Shown: positions 16,967 through 26,557 of the stretch, in pieces
Numbering within the stretch: position 1 is the stretch's first letter
Layout: the number at the start of each line of letters is the position of its first letter
Source of the DNA: JAXMCI01 sp046349435
GTDB taxonomy: Bacteria; Pseudomonadota; Alphaproteobacteria; Dongiales; Dongiaceae
Direction: 5' to 3'
DNA: 64,000 nucleotides
Assembly: GCA_046349435.1 (NCBI GenBank)
Contig: JAXMCI010000017.1
Span: 62,001-126,000 of the forward strand
Notes under the pieces: model-generated
What the model saw: the letters and a program-made list of their open reading frames with translations, nothing else
The model's database searches: none
Told to the model about the DNA's origin: nothing
Translations under genes and position numbers: made by a program

Positions 16967-17566
16967 ATGCGACGGAGTCCCCTGCTCGGCGCCGCCGTCC
17001 TGCTCGCGCTCGGCGCGGGCCTCGGCGGCTGCAGCGAGGCGCAGAAGGCCTTCGGGCTGTCCAAGGATCCCCCCGACGAGTTCCAGGTCGTCTCGCGGGC
17101 GCCGCTCAGCCTGCCGCCCAACTACAACCTGGTGCCGCCCGCCCCGGGCGCGCCGCGGCCGCAGGAGGGCACCACCCGCGATCAGGCGCGCAACGCCGTG
17201 TTCGGTTCCCAGGACGGCCAGGTCGCCTCGGTGCCGCCGGAGCTCGCGGCCGGCGATCCCGGCGGCATCTCGCCCGACGCCAGCCCGGGCGAGCAGGCGC
17301 TGCTGCAGACCGCCGGCGCGGGGGGCGTCAGCCCGGCGATCCGCCAGGAGGTCAATGCCGAGACCGCGGCGGCGGTCGAGTCCGACCAGCAGTTCCTCAA
17401 CAAGCTGATCTTCTGGCGCAAGCCGGACGAGCCCGGCGTCGTCATCGACGCGGCCAAGGAGCAGCAGCGCCTGCAGGAGAACGCGGCGCTCGGCAAGCCG
17501 GTCACCGAGGGCGAGACGCCGGTCATCATCCGGCGCAAGAAGGCCCTGCTGGAAGGTATCTTCTGA
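16967..17566 (+). CDS. DUF3035 lipoprotein
   Basis: A 199-residue protein with a lipoprotein signal peptide whose lipobox LGGC gives the lipidated Cys near residue 20. The mature part is Pro/Ala-rich and matches the DUF3035 family seen after lspA in alphaproteobacteria. It is probably an outer-membrane or periplasmic lipoprotein linked to the M16 peptidases that follow. Molecular function is unknown. A GGAG ribosome site precedes the ATG. Confidence 0.85.
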   Translation: MRRSPLLGAAVLLALGAGLGGCSEAQKAFGLSKDPPDEFQVVSRAPLSLPPNYNLVPPAPGAPRPQEGTTRDQARNAVFGSQDGQVASVPPELAAGDPGGISPDASPGEQALLQTAGAGGVSPAIRQEVNAETAAAVESDQQFLNKLIFWRKPDEPGVVIDAAKEQQRLQENAALGKPVTEGETPVIIRRKKALLEGIF

Positions 17567-18966
17567 GCGCCCGTCCGGCGCCGCGGCCCGGCCCGCCCGC
17601 GCCCCCGCCGGCGCCTGGGGGCGGCGCGCGGCTGCGCCGGCCGGCGCTCGCCGCCGCCCTGCTGCTCCTGCTGGCGCTGGCCGGGCCGGCGCCGGCGGCG
17701 GTGTTCAGCCCCGACAGCTTCACGCTGGCCAACGGGCTGCAGGTCGTGGTGGTGCCCAACCACCGGGCGCCGATCGTCACCCAGATGCTGTTCTACAAGG
17801 TCGGCGCGGCCGACGACCCGGTCGGCAAGTCGGGCGCCGCGCACTTCCTCGAGCATCTCATGTTCCGCGGCACCGCCGAGGTCGGGCCGGGCGCGTTCTC
17901 GCTGGCGATCGCCAAGGTCGGCGGCGACGAGAACGCCTACACGACCAACGACTACACGGTCTACCACCAGACCGTGGCGGCCGAGCAGCTGCCGCTGGTG
18001 ATGCGGCTGGAGGCCGACCGCATGGCCAACCTGGCGATCACCGAGACGGTGGTCGCGCCGGAGCGCGACGTCATCCTCGAGGAGCGGCGCGAGCGGATCG
18101 ACAACGATCCCGGCGCGCAGCTCGCCGAGCAGCTGCGCGCCTCGCTCTTCCTCAACCACCCCTATCGCCGGCCGACGATCGGCTGGGCGCACGAGATGAA
18201 GGGCCTGACCGGCGAGGACGAGCGCGGCCTCTACCGGCGCTGGTACGCGCCGAACAATGCCGTGCTGGTGGTCGCCGGCGACATCGACGCGGCGGCGGTG
18301 AAGGCGCTCGCCGAGCGCTGGTACGGGCCGATCGCGGCGCGCCCCGTCCCGCCGCGGCAGCGGCTGGCCGAGCCGCCGCCGGTGGCGCCGCGCCAGGTCA
18401 CCCTGGCGAGCGCCCGGGTGCAGCAGCCCGGCTGGTCGCTGCAGTACCAGGCGCCGAGCTATCGCACGGCGGCCGGCGACCAGGCCTATGCGCTCGAGCT
18501 GCTGTCGCAGATCCTGGGCGGCGGCACCACCAGCCGGCTCTATCGCCGCCTGGTGGTCGAGGACAAGGTCGCCTCGGCGGCGGGCACCGGCTACGACCCC
18601 GACGCGCTCGACAGCGCCACCTTCTACTTCTTCGCCAGCCCGCCCGCCGGCGGCGGCGCCGAGGCGGTCGGCCGGGCGGTCACCGCCGAGATCGACCGGC
18701 TGCTGCGCGACGGCGTCACCGAGGACGAGCTGGCCCGTGCCAAGGCCCTGCTCCAGGCGGCCGCAGTCAAGGCCCGCGACAGCCTGGAGGAACCGGCCCG
18801 CATCATCGGCACGGCGCTCGCCACGGGCGGCACCATCGCCGAGCTCGAGAGCTGGCCGGAGCGGATCGGCGCCGTCACCAAGGCCGAGATCGACGCCGCC
18901 GCGCGCGCCGTGTTCCGCCCCGAGGGCGCCGTCACCGGCATGCTGCTGCCCAAGCCGACCAGCTGA
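17563..18966 (+). CDS. Catalytic M16 zinc peptidase (PqqL/pitrilysin type), likely CTG start
   Basis: A periplasmic M16 peptidase with the inverted zinc motif HxxEH (AAHFLEHLMF). A clear signal peptide (hydrophobic run LAAALLLLLALAGPAPAA) is encoded upstream of the first ordinary start codon, GTG at 17701. No in-frame ATG, GTG or TTG precedes the signal peptide. A CTG at 17563 overlaps the stop of the upstream gene and has GGAAGG six bases before it, so I take it as the start. The alternative is an indel in this leader. It pairs with the non-catalytic M16 protein downstream. Confidence 0.82.
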   Translation: MSARPAPRPGPPAPPPAPGGGARLRRPALAAALLLLLALAGPAPAAVFSPDSFTLANGLQVVVVPNHRAPIVTQMLFYKVGAADDPVGKSGAAHFLEHLMFRGTAEVGPGAFSLAIAKVGGDENAYTTNDYTVYHQTVAAEQLPLVMRLEADRMANLAITETVVAPERDVILEERRERIDNDPGAQLAEQLRASLFLNHPYRRPTIGWAHEMKGLTGEDERGLYRRWYAPNNAVLVVAGDIDAAAVKALAERWYGPIAARPVPPRQRLAEPPPVAPRQVTLASARVQQPGWSLQYQAPSYRTAAGDQAYALELLSQILGGGTTSRLYRRLVVEDKVASAAGTGYDPDALDSATFYFFASPPAGGGAEAVGRAVTAEIDRLLRDGVTEDELARAKALLQAAAVKARDSLEEPARIIGTALATGGTIAELESWPERIGAVTKAEIDAAARAVFRPEGAVTGMLLPKPTS

Positions 18967-18979
18967 GAGGACGACCGCC

Positions 18980-20335
18980 TTGACGCCCCGCCTCGGACTC
19001 CGCGCGTCGTTCTTCGCTCCCTTGCTCGTGCTCCTTCTCCTGGCGCCGGCCGCGCGCGCCTTCCAGATCCAGGAGGTGGTCAGCCCGGGCGGCATCAAGG
19101 CCTGGCTGGTCGAGGACCGCAGCAACCCGGTGATCGCCGTCTCGGTCGCCTTCAACGGCGGCGCCGCCGGCGATCCGAAGGGGCGCGAGGGCCTCGCCAT
19201 GATGGTCTCGGCGCTGCTCGACGAGGGCGCCGGCCCGCTCGATTCCGCCGCCTTCCAGCAGCGCGAGGCCGATCTCGCGGTCGATCTCGGCTTCGCCGCC
19301 GACCTCGACAGCTTCGGCGGCCAGTTCCGGGTGCTGAGCGACCGGCGCGAGGCCGGCTTCGAGCTGCTGCGGCTGGCGCTGACGGCGCCGCGCTTCGACC
19401 AGCCCGCGGTCGAGCGCATCCGCGGCCAGCTGCTCGCCGCGCTGGCCGCCGAGGCCGACGACCCCGCCCGCATCGCCGACCTCGCCTGGTGGCGCGCCGC
19501 CTTCCCCGAGCACCCCTATGGCCGGCCGGCCGACGGCACGGCGCAGAGCGTCGCCCGGATCACCGTCGACGACCTGCGCGGCTTCGTCGCCGGGCATTTC
19601 GGCCGCAACAACATGGTGCTGGGCGTGGTCGGCGACATCGACGCCGCGACGCTCGGGCCGCTGCTCGACCGCACCTTCGGCGGCCTGCCCGCCACCGCCG
19701 CACCGCCGGCGGTCCCCGATGCGAAGCCGACCGGCGCCGGCGGCCTGGTGGTGATCGACCGCGACGTGCCGCAGAGCGTGGTCAGCTTCGGCACCGCCGG
19801 GGTGAAGCGCGACGATCCCGACTACTACGCCGCGGCGATCATCGACTACATCCTGGGCGGCGGCGGCTTCGCCTCGCGGCTGACCCGGGAGGTGCGCGAG
19901 AAGCGCGGCCTCGCCTACTCCATCGATTCCTACCTCGATCCGCTCGACCATGCCGGGCTGCTGCTCGGCACCTTCGGCACGCAGAACGCCCGGGTCGCCG
20001 AGTCGATCGACGTGATGCGCCAGGTCTGGCAGCGGATGGGCGAGGAGGGGCCGACGGCGGAGGAGCTGGCCGACGCCAAGACCTACCTGATCGGCTCGTA
20101 TCCGCTGCGCCTGACCAGCACGCTCCGGGTGGCGCAGCTGCTCACCGGGCAGCAGCTCGCCGGTCTCGACCGGCACTACATCGAGCACCGCGCCGACTAC
20201 TTCAACGCGGTGACGCTGGAGGATGCCAGGCGGGTCGCCCGCCGGCTGCTCGACCCCGCCGCGCTGTCGCTGGTGGTGGTCGGCCGTCCGGAGGGTGTCG
20301 CCGCCAAGGCCGCGGCCGCCGGCAATCCCGGCTGA
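18980..20335 (+). CDS. Non-catalytic M16 peptidase-like partner
   Basis: A 451-residue secreted M16 homologue with a signal peptide (cleavage likely after residue 25, AARA). The zinc motif HxxEH is missing: the matching place reads GLAMMVSALLDEG. Such inactive subunits pair with the active M16 subunit encoded just upstream. The start is TTG at 18980, with AGAGGA about 9 bases before it. Confidence 0.88.
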   Translation: MTPRLGLRASFFAPLLVLLLLAPAARAFQIQEVVSPGGIKAWLVEDRSNPVIAVSVAFNGGAAGDPKGREGLAMMVSALLDEGAGPLDSAAFQQREADLAVDLGFAADLDSFGGQFRVLSDRREAGFELLRLALTAPRFDQPAVERIRGQLLAALAAEADDPARIADLAWWRAAFPEHPYGRPADGTAQSVARITVDDLRGFVAGHFGRNNMVLGVVGDIDAATLGPLLDRTFGGLPATAAPPAVPDAKPTGAGGLVVIDRDVPQSVVSFGTAGVKRDDPDYYAAAIIDYILGGGGFASRLTREVREKRGLAYSIDSYLDPLDHAGLLLGTFGTQNARVAESIDVMRQVWQRMGEEGPTAEELADAKTYLIGSYPLRLTSTLRVAQLLTGQQLAGLDRHYIEHRADYFNAVTLEDARRVARRLLDPAALSLVVVGRPEGVAAKAAAAGNPG

Positions 20336-20362
20336 GCGGCCGGTCCTCGTGCAGGGGCCCGC

Positions 20363-22192
20363 ATGATCCGGCTGCTGCCGCCCGACCTGGTCAACCGGAT
20401 CGCCGCCGGCGAGGTCATCGAGCGGCCGGCCTCGGCGGTCAAGGAGCTGGTCGAGAACGCCATCGACGCCGGCGCCCGGCAGATCGACGTCACGCTGCAT
20501 GACGGCGGCCGGGCGCTGATCGCGGTCGGCGACGACGGCGCCGGCATGAGCCCGGAGGAGCTCGGGCTGGCGGTCGAGCGCCACGCCACCTCGAAGCTGC
20601 CCGACGACGACCTCGTCAACATCGCCACGCTGGGATTCCGCGGCGAGGCGCTGCCCTCGATCGCCGCGGTCGGCCGCCTGACCCTGACCAGCCGCCGGCG
20701 CGGCGCCGACAGCGCCTGGCGGCTCGCCGTCGAGGCCGGCGCCAAGGGCCCGCTGCAGCCCGCCGCGCTCGGCCCCGGCACCCGCGTCGAGCTGCGCGAC
20801 CTGTTCTTCGCCACCCCGGCGCGGCTCAAGTTCCTCAAGGCGGCGCGCACCGAGCTCGCCCATGCCGAGGAGATCGTCGCCCGCCTGGCGATGGCCCGGC
20901 CGGCAATCGGCTTCACGCTCGCCGACGAGAGCCGCACCCTGCTGCGGCTGGCCGCCCCCGGCGACTTGGTGGCGGTGAGCGACCCCGCGGCGGCGCGGCT
21001 CGCCCGGCTCGCCGCCATCCTCGGCCGCGACTTCGCCGACAACGCGCTGCCGATCGAAGCCGAGCGCGAGGGCGTGCGGCTGACCGGCTTCGTCGGCCTG
21101 CCGACCCTGAGCCGCGCCACCGCGGCCAGCCAGTATCTCTTCGTCAACGACCGCCCGGTGCGCGACCGGCTGCTGCAGGGCGCCGTGCGCGGCGCCTACC
21201 AGGATTTCCTGGCGCGCGACCGCCACCCCATGGTGGCGCTGTTCCTCGCGCTACCGCCCGACCTGGTCGACGTCAACGTCCACCCGGCCAAGGCCGAGGT
21301 GCGCTTCCGCGACGCCGCCCTGGTGCGCGGCCTGATCGTCGGCGCGACGCGGCACGCGCTGGCCGCCGCCGGCCACCGTGCCGCCACCACGGTGGCGCTG
21401 GGCGCGCTCGGCAGCTTCCGTCCGGGCGGCGGCGGGACCGCGGCCGGCCGGGCGATGGCCGCGCCGGCCCCCGGCCCGGCCCTGCTGCGCCAGGCGGCCG
21501 AGGCCTTCGCGCCGCTCGACGCGACGCCGCGCGGCTTCGCCGAGCCGGGCTTCGCCCCCTTCGCGCCGCTGCAGGCGCCGCCCGCCTCCGAGACGGCGCC
21601 CGTCGCGGCGGACCGCCCGCTGGGCGCCGCGCGGGCCCAGCTGCACGAGACCTACATCGTGGCGCAGACGGCGGACGGCATCGTCATCGTCGACCAGCAC
21701 GCCGCCCATGAGCGGCTGGTCTATGAGCGGATGAAGCGGGCGCTGGCCGAGGGCGGCGTCGCCCGCCAGCTGCTGCTGCTGCCCGAGGTGGTCGAGCTCG
21801 AGGAGCCGGCCGTCGCCCGGCTGCTGGCGCGGCGCGAGGAGCTGGCCGAGCTCGGGCTGCAGCTCGAGCCCTTCGGCCCCGGCGCCGTGGTGGTGCGCGA
21901 GACGCCCGCCCTGCTCGGCGCGGTCGACGCCAAGGGGCTGGTCCGCGACCTCGCCGACGAGCTCGCCGAATGGGGCGCCGCGCTGTCGCTGCGCGAGCGG
22001 CTGGAGACGGTCTGCGGCACGCTGGCCTGCCACGGCAGCGTGCGCGCCGGCCGCCGCCTCGGCCCGGCCGAGATGGATGCGCTGCTGCGCGAGATGGAGG
22101 CGACGCCCCATTCCGGCCAGTGCAACCACGGCCGGCCGACCTATGTCGAGCTGAAGCTCGCCGACATCGAGCGGCTGTTCGGCCGCCGCTGA
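20363..22192 (+). CDS. mutL: DNA mismatch repair protein MutL
   Basis: A 609-residue MutL. The N-terminal GHKL ATPase motifs are ENAIDAGA, DDGAGM and GFRGEALPSI. The C-terminal domain keeps the endonuclease motif DQHAAHERLVYE beginning at Asp444, and a CNHGRPT version of the CPHGRP motif. It should therefore be a nicking MutL of the mutH-independent type. A long low-complexity linker joins the domains. Confidence 0.96.
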   Translation: MIRLLPPDLVNRIAAGEVIERPASAVKELVENAIDAGARQIDVTLHDGGRALIAVGDDGAGMSPEELGLAVERHATSKLPDDDLVNIATLGFRGEALPSIAAVGRLTLTSRRRGADSAWRLAVEAGAKGPLQPAALGPGTRVELRDLFFATPARLKFLKAARTELAHAEEIVARLAMARPAIGFTLADESRTLLRLAAPGDLVAVSDPAAARLARLAAILGRDFADNALPIEAEREGVRLTGFVGLPTLSRATAASQYLFVNDRPVRDRLLQGAVRGAYQDFLARDRHPMVALFLALPPDLVDVNVHPAKAEVRFRDAALVRGLIVGATRHALAAAGHRAATTVALGALGSFRPGGGGTAAGRAMAAPAPGPALLRQAAEAFAPLDATPRGFAEPGFAPFAPLQAPPASETAPVAADRPLGAARAQLHETYIVAQTADGIVIVDQHAAHERLVYERMKRALAEGGVARQLLLLPEVVELEEPAVARLLARREELAELGLQLEPFGPGAVVVRETPALLGAVDAKGLVRDLADELAEWGAALSLRERLETVCGTLACHGSVRAGRRLGPAEMDALLREMEATPHSGQCNHGRPTYVELKLADIERLFGRR

Positions 22193-22194
22193 GC

Positions 22195-22857
22195 GCTCCA
22201 GCGACGCCCGCTCCGCGCAGCAGCAGCCAGCGCAGCAGGGCCACCACCAGGCTCGACGGCCAGCCCGGCGAACACCACGTCGCTGAGGAAGTGCGCCCTG
22301 CGCGATGCGCATCAGCCCGATCGCCGCCCCGAAGGCCACCGCCGCGATCACCCCGGCGCGACGCGGCCAGCCCGCCGGCAGCAGGGCGAAAGGCGAGGAA
22401 GGCGAAGGCGGCGGCCGCGTCGCCGGCGACGAAGGAGCAGTTGTTCGGGCACTGGTCGCCGACCAGCACCGGCGGCGCGAACCGGCTGGCGCCGCCGAAC
22501 TCAACGACGCTGCCAGGGCCGCGGCCGGCCCCAATTGTCCTTGAGCAGCGTGTTGGCGACCAGCCCTCGGCCCGATCAGGAAGCTGAGCGCGACGAAGCC
22601 GGCGCGGGCCAGCGCCCGGCCGCGCGGCAGGCCGCGCCGGAGGTCCCAGGCGAGCAGCCCAGCACGGCGAGGATGACCAAGCCCATCGGCAGCGGGACGG
22701 CGTCGTGGATGGCGGCCGCCGCGCTCCAGCGCAGCCAGAAGTCGCCGCCGTCGCGATGGAACAGCCCGGACGCCCAGAGATCGAGCCCGGGCCACAGCAG
22801 GAACAGGCGCTCGCCGCCGCCATGGCGACGAGCAGGGCGCCGATCGGGGCGCATCAT
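22195..22857 (-). pseudogene. PAP2-family membrane phosphatase, multiple frameshifts
   Basis: Pieces of one PAP2 (lipid phosphatase) protein are spread over three frames: a first helix region, a motif like K-x6-RP (NWGRPRPGS), a middle motif SFVAGDAAAAF and a last motif with H and D (near RIAQG and AHFLSDV). At least five frame changes are needed within 660 bp and no proper stop is seen before mutL. This is either a decayed gene or a stretch with many sequence errors; the neighbouring rsmD also has a frameshift at the near end. Confidence 0.65.
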
Positions 22858-22863
22858 GGACGT

Positions 22864-22940
22864 GGTTCCGGCGAAAGCCGGCGATCCATGCCTCGACCAC
22901 GGATGCGCTGCCTGATGATCCCGCGCCTTCGCCGGGATAC
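22864..22940. repeat. Degenerate palindromic repeat of the 4920-5000 type
   Basis: Arms CCGGCGAAAGCCGG and CGCCTTCGCCGGGAT match the ends of the palindromic repeat at 4920-5000 but with several changes. It fills most of the gap between the broken PAP2 gene and rsmD. Confidence 0.5.
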
Positions 22941-22985
22941 GCAGCTGGCGGCGTCGAGGCCGTGCGCCATGGAGCGAATTGCGCC

Positions 22986-23569
22986 TCATCCGCGGCGCAG
23001 GAAGGTCAGCACGGCCTTCGGCCATGCCGCCGGCTGTCGCCGACCGCGAAGCCCGCCGGCGGCTCGCCCGGCGTCTCGCCGGCGCCGGTCTCGACGATGG
23101 CGAGCGCCCGGTCCGCCACCCATCCGGCGGCGGCCAGCGCCGCCAGCGCCGGCAGCGCCAGCCCGCTGCCATAGGGCGGGTCGAGGAAGACCAGGTCGCA
23201 GGGCATCGTCCCGGGATCGGCCGGGGCCGGCGGCGGCCGGGTGGCGTCGGCGCGGCGCAGCGTCGTGCGCCGTCCCTCGCCGAGCACCGCGATGTTGGCC
23301 CGGATGGCGGCGATCGCCGCCGGCGCATCCTCGAGGAAGGTGGCGTGGGCGGCGCCGCGCGACAGCGCCTCCAAGCCGAGCGCGCCGCTGCCGGCGAACG
23401 CGTCGAGCACCCGCGCGCCGATCAGCGGCGAGGTGCCGTCGCCGCCGAGATCGGCATGGGCGAGCCGGTCGAACAGCGCCTGCCGGGCGCGGTCGGCGGT
23501 CGGCCGCACCGCGTCGCCCGGCGGCGCCTCGAGCCGGCGGCCCCTATGCCGGCCGCCGACGATGCGCAT
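22986..23569 (-). CDS. rsmD: 16S rRNA (guanine-966-N2)-methyltransferase, C-terminal frameshift
   Basis: An RsmD protein with the opening MRIVGGRHRGRRL, an SAM-binding DAFAGSGALG segment and the catalytic DPPY (FLDPPYGSG). The intact frame stops early at 23006 with an atypical tail. One base shift near 23020 restores the usual family ending (KAVLTFLRRG) with a stop at 22986, so a single-base indel is likely. The start at 23569 gives the normal N-terminus. It overlaps the end of the pseudouridine synthase gene by 26 bp. Confidence 0.85.
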
Positions 23570-24431
23570 GGCCACCCCCGCGACCGTCTCCATGGCCGCC
23601 CCCACGACCGCCGGCGGCGGGCGCCTCGGCTGGCCGGCTGCCGCCGCGGCGCTTCGCCGGCGCCTTGCCGCCGAGCTGCTCGCGCAGCACCTTGCCCGGC
23701 ACCTCCTCGACCGCGCCGGCGGGAAGCAGGCCGAGCTGGAACGGCCCGTAGGCGATGCGGATCAGCCGCGTCACCGCCCAGCCGAGATGCTCGCAGACGC
23801 GGCGGACCTCGCGGTTCTTGCCCTCCGTCAGCGCCATGGTGAGCCAGGCGTTGTCGCCCTTCTGGCGGTCGAGCGCGGCGCGGATCGGGCCGTAGGCGAC
23901 GCCCTCGATGGTGACGCCGTTCTCCAGCGCCGCCAGCCGCTTCGGCTCGACCGTGCCGTGCACCCGCACGCGATAGCGCCTGACCCAGCCGGTCGCCGGC
24001 AGCTCGAGCCGGCGGGCCAGCGCCCCGTCGTTGGTCAGCAGCAGCAGCCCCTCGGAATTGAGGTCGAGCCGCCCGATGGCGACGACGCGCGGCAGGCCCG
24101 GCGGCAGCGACTGGAACACCGTCGGCCGGCCCTGCGGGTCGCGCGCCGTGGTCAGCAGCCCGCGCGGCTTGTTGTAGCGCCACAGCCGGCTCGGCTCGGC
24201 CTCGGGCACCGGCTTGCCGTCGACGGTGATCCGGGCGCCCGGCCGGACGTTGAAGGCCGGGCTCGCCAGCTTCTTGCCGTCGACGATGACGCGGCCCTCG
24301 GCGATCAGCTTCTCGGCGTCGCGGCGCGAGCAGATCCCGGCCCGCGCCAGCCGCTTGGCGATGCGCTCGCCCGGGCTGCCTTCGCCCGGGCCGCTCTCGC
24401 CGGCCTCAGCGACAGGCGGCGACGAAGGCAT
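23544..24431 (-). CDS. Pseudouridine synthase of the RsuA/RluB/RluE family
   Basis: An S4 RNA-binding domain (IAKRLARAGICSRRDAEKLI) is followed by the catalytic domain with the active Asp in GRLDLNSEGLLLLTNDG. It modifies ribosomal RNA, most likely 23S rRNA as RluB does. The C-terminal tail is Gly/Arg/His-rich. The start is uncertain between 24431 and 24464, both of which overlap the upstream gene. rluB followed by rsmD is a usual pair in alphaproteobacteria. Confidence 0.88.
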   Translation of the reverse strand: MPSSPPVAEAGESGPGEGSPGERIAKRLARAGICSRRDAEKLIAEGRVIVDGKKLASPAFNVRPGARITVDGKPVPEAEPSRLWRYNKPRGLLTTARDPQGRPTVFQSLPPGLPRVVAIGRLDLNSEGLLLLTNDGALARRLELPATGWVRRYRVRVHGTVEPKRLAALENGVTIEGVAYGPIRAALDRQKGDNAWLTMALTEGKNREVRRVCEHLGWAVTRLIRIAYGPFQLGLLPAGAVEEVPGKVLREQLGGKAPAKRRGGSRPAEAPAAGGRGGGHGDGRGGGHAHRRRPA

Positions 24432-25116
24432 CGAACAGGCGCTCGTCGCCGGTGCTGATGGCATATTCCGGGTGCCACTGCACGCCCAGGCAGAAGCGCC
24501 GGCGCGGCGCCTCGATGCCCTCGATCACCCCGTCGGGCGCCAGCGCGCTGACCACCACGTCGGCGCCGACGTCGCGCGCCGCCTGGTGGTGGGCGCTGTT
24601 GACCGGCTGCTCGCGCACGCCGCAGATCGTCTGCAGCCGCGTGCCGCCCTCCAGCCGCACGACATGGCCGGGCTCGGTGCGCGGGTTGGGCTGCTCGTGC
24701 GCCAGCGCGTCCGGCACCTCGTCGGGGATGTGCTGGATCAGCGTGCCGCCGAGGATGACGTTGAGCAGCTGCTGGCCGCCGCAGATGCCGAGCACCGGCA
24801 GGTCGCGCTCCAGCGCGCCGCGGGTGATCGCCAGCTCGAACCGGGTGCGGCGGTCCTTGGTCTTGACCGTCGGATGGCGGCTGTCGGCGCCGAACAGCGC
24901 CGGGTCGATGTCGAAGGCGCCGCCGGTGATCACCAGCCCGTCGAGCCGCTCCAGGTAGTCGTCGGCCTGCTCCGGCTCGTGCGGCAGCAGCACCGGCAGG
25001 CCGCCGGCCCGCGCCACCGCGGCGGCGTAGTTCTGCCGGAGCGCGTACCAGGGCAGCTTCGACCAGCCGCCGGCCGGCTCGGAATCGAGCGTCACGCCGA
25101 TCACCGGCCGGCTCAT
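24406..25116 (-). CDS. Class I glutamine amidotransferase-like hydrolase (PuuD type, C26)
   Basis: A 236-residue protein with the nucleophile Cys in GICGGQQLLN and the catalytic His in QWHPEY. It matches gamma-glutamyl-GABA hydrolase-like proteins, which free an amine or amino acid from a gamma-glutamyl adduct. It starts within the stop of the homocysteine methyltransferase gene (ATGA overlap), so the two are coupled. The substrate is not known. Confidence 0.85.
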   Translation of the reverse strand: MSRPVIGVTLDSEPAGGWSKLPWYALRQNYAAAVARAGGLPVLLPHEPEQADDYLERLDGLVITGGAFDIDPALFGADSRHPTVKTKDRRTRFELAITRGALERDLPVLGICGGQQLLNVILGGTLIQHIPDEVPDALAHEQPNPRTEPGHVVRLEGGTRLQTICGVREQPVNSAHHQAARDVGADVVVSALAPDGVIEGIEAPRRRFCLGVQWHPEYAISTGDERLFDAFVAACR

Positions 25117-26036
25117 GCCGCGTGCTCCTCGAGCAGGCGGCGCAGCCGGGCGATGTGCTGCGGGCCGGTGCCGCAGCAGCCGCCGACCAGCTTCGCGCCG
25201 GAGTCGAGCCAGGCCTCGGCGTGGCGCGCATAGTGGTCGGGATCGAGGTCGCCGCGCAGCTTGAGCAGCCCGTCGCTCGGCGCGTCGCCGTCGAGCCGCC
25301 AGGTCGGCGGCACCGGGGCGAAGGCGTTGGCGTAGCCGCCGGCCGGGCCGGGCGCCTTGCCGGCCAGCGACGGCATCGCCGCCGCGATGCTCTCGGGCGC
25401 GCAGCAATTGACCAGGAATCCGGAGACCGGCAGGTGGGCGATGGCGCGCATCGCCTCGGCCACGCTCTCGCCGCTGCGCAGCCGGCCGGAGCGGTCCTCG
25501 TGCAGCGTCCAGGCGACCCAGACCGGCTTGCCGGTGCGGCAGGCCGCGGTCGCCGCCGCGACCGCCTCGGCCGCGCTCGACATCGTCTCGCAGAGATAGA
25601 GGTCGACATGCGGCAGCAGCGCGGCGGCCTGCTCGCGGTAGCGCGGCTCGATCTCCGCGAACGGCCCGACCAGGTCGGGCCGGTAGCTGCCGCGCAGCGG
25701 CGGCAGCGAGCCGGCGATCGCCGCCTTGCGGCCGCTGCGGTCGCGCGCCGCCACCGCCAGCCGGCCGGCGAGGTCGTTGAGCTCGGCGAAGCGCCCCTCG
25801 ATGCCCTCCTTGGCGAGGTCGTCGCGGATCACCCCGTAGCTGTTGGTGGTGATCACCTCGGCGCCGGCCTCGAGATAGTCGAGATGCAGCTGCTCGACCA
25901 CCTCGGGCGCGACCAGCAGCGCGTTGGCCGACCAGATGGTGGGCGAGATCGGCACGCCGCGGGCCCGCAGCTCGCGGCCCATGCCGCCGTCGAGCAGGAC
26001 CGGGCGGTCGGGCAGGGGGAGGGTGGGAATCGCCAT
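25113..26036 (-). CDS. Homocysteine S-methyltransferase family protein
   Basis: A 307-residue zinc methyltransferase. The three zinc cysteines are seen in VNCCAPE and GGCCGTGP. Family members move a methyl group from S-methylmethionine, betaine or another donor to homocysteine. The donor cannot be told here. It is divergent from tadA. Confidence 0.87.
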   Translation of the reverse strand: MAIPTLPLPDRPVLLDGGMGRELRARGVPISPTIWSANALLVAPEVVEQLHLDYLEAGAEVITTNSYGVIRDDLAKEGIEGRFAELNDLAGRLAVAARDRSGRKAAIAGSLPPLRGSYRPDLVGPFAEIEPRYREQAAALLPHVDLYLCETMSSAAEAVAAATAACRTGKPVWVAWTLHEDRSGRLRSGESVAEAMRAIAHLPVSGFLVNCCAPESIAAAMPSLAGKAPGPAGGYANAFAPVPPTWRLDGDAPSDGLLKLRGDLDPDHYARHAEAWLDSGAKLVGGCCGTGPQHIARLRRLLEEHAA

Positions 26037-26071
26037 GGCGCGATCCTAATCGGGTTTGGCAAGATCCGGCC

Positions 26072-26557
26072 ATGGTTTCCTCACGCACGGGCGGGGCGGC
26101 ACCGCCGGACGAAGGCGGCCCGATGGCGCGCGCGCTGGAGCTCGCCCGCGTTGCGGCGGCGGCGGGCGAGGTGCCGGTCGGCGCCGTGCTGGTCGATGGC
26201 CGGACCGGCGCCGTGCTGGCCGAGGCGCACAACCGGGTCGAGACCGATGCCGACCCGACCGCCCACGCCGAGCTGCTGGCGATCCGCGCCGCCGCGCGCC
26301 GCCGCGGCCGGCCGCGGCTCGACGAGGTCGATCTCTACGTCACGCTCGAGCCCTGCCCGATGTGCGCCCAGGCGATCGCGCTGGCCCGCATCCGGCGCGT
26401 CTATTTCGGCGCCTACGACCCCAAGGGCGGCGGCGTCGAGCACGGCCCCCGGATCTTCGCCCAGCCGACCTGCAACCACCGGCCGGAGGTCTATGGCGGC
26501 ATATCCGAGCGCGCCGCGGCGACGCTGCTGCAGGACTTCTTCCGCGCGCGGCGCTAG
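26072..26557 (+). CDS. tadA: tRNA-specific adenosine deaminase TadA
   Basis: Makes inosine at the wobble position of tRNA-Arg. The zinc/catalytic motif is His65-Ala-Glu67 with Cys95 and Cys98 in PCPMC, matching the E. coli enzyme with an offset of eight. ATG at 26072 is used; ATG at 26123 has a better ribosome site (GAAGG, 7 bases) and would give a shorter but still complete domain. Confidence 0.93.
   Translation: MVSSRTGGAAPPDEGGPMARALELARVAAAAGEVPVGAVLVDGRTGAVLAEAHNRVETDADPTAHAELLAIRAAARRRGRPRLDEVDLYVTLEPCPMCAQAIALARIRRVYFGAYDPKGGGVEHGPRIFAQPTCNHRPEVYGGISERAAATLLQDFFRARR

Noticed and set aside
24926..25856. Further GTGATCAC palindromes at 24926-24933 and 25849-25856
   Set aside because: Both lie inside coding genes where codon use explains them. 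They show that the 8-bp core alone is weak evidence for an operator.
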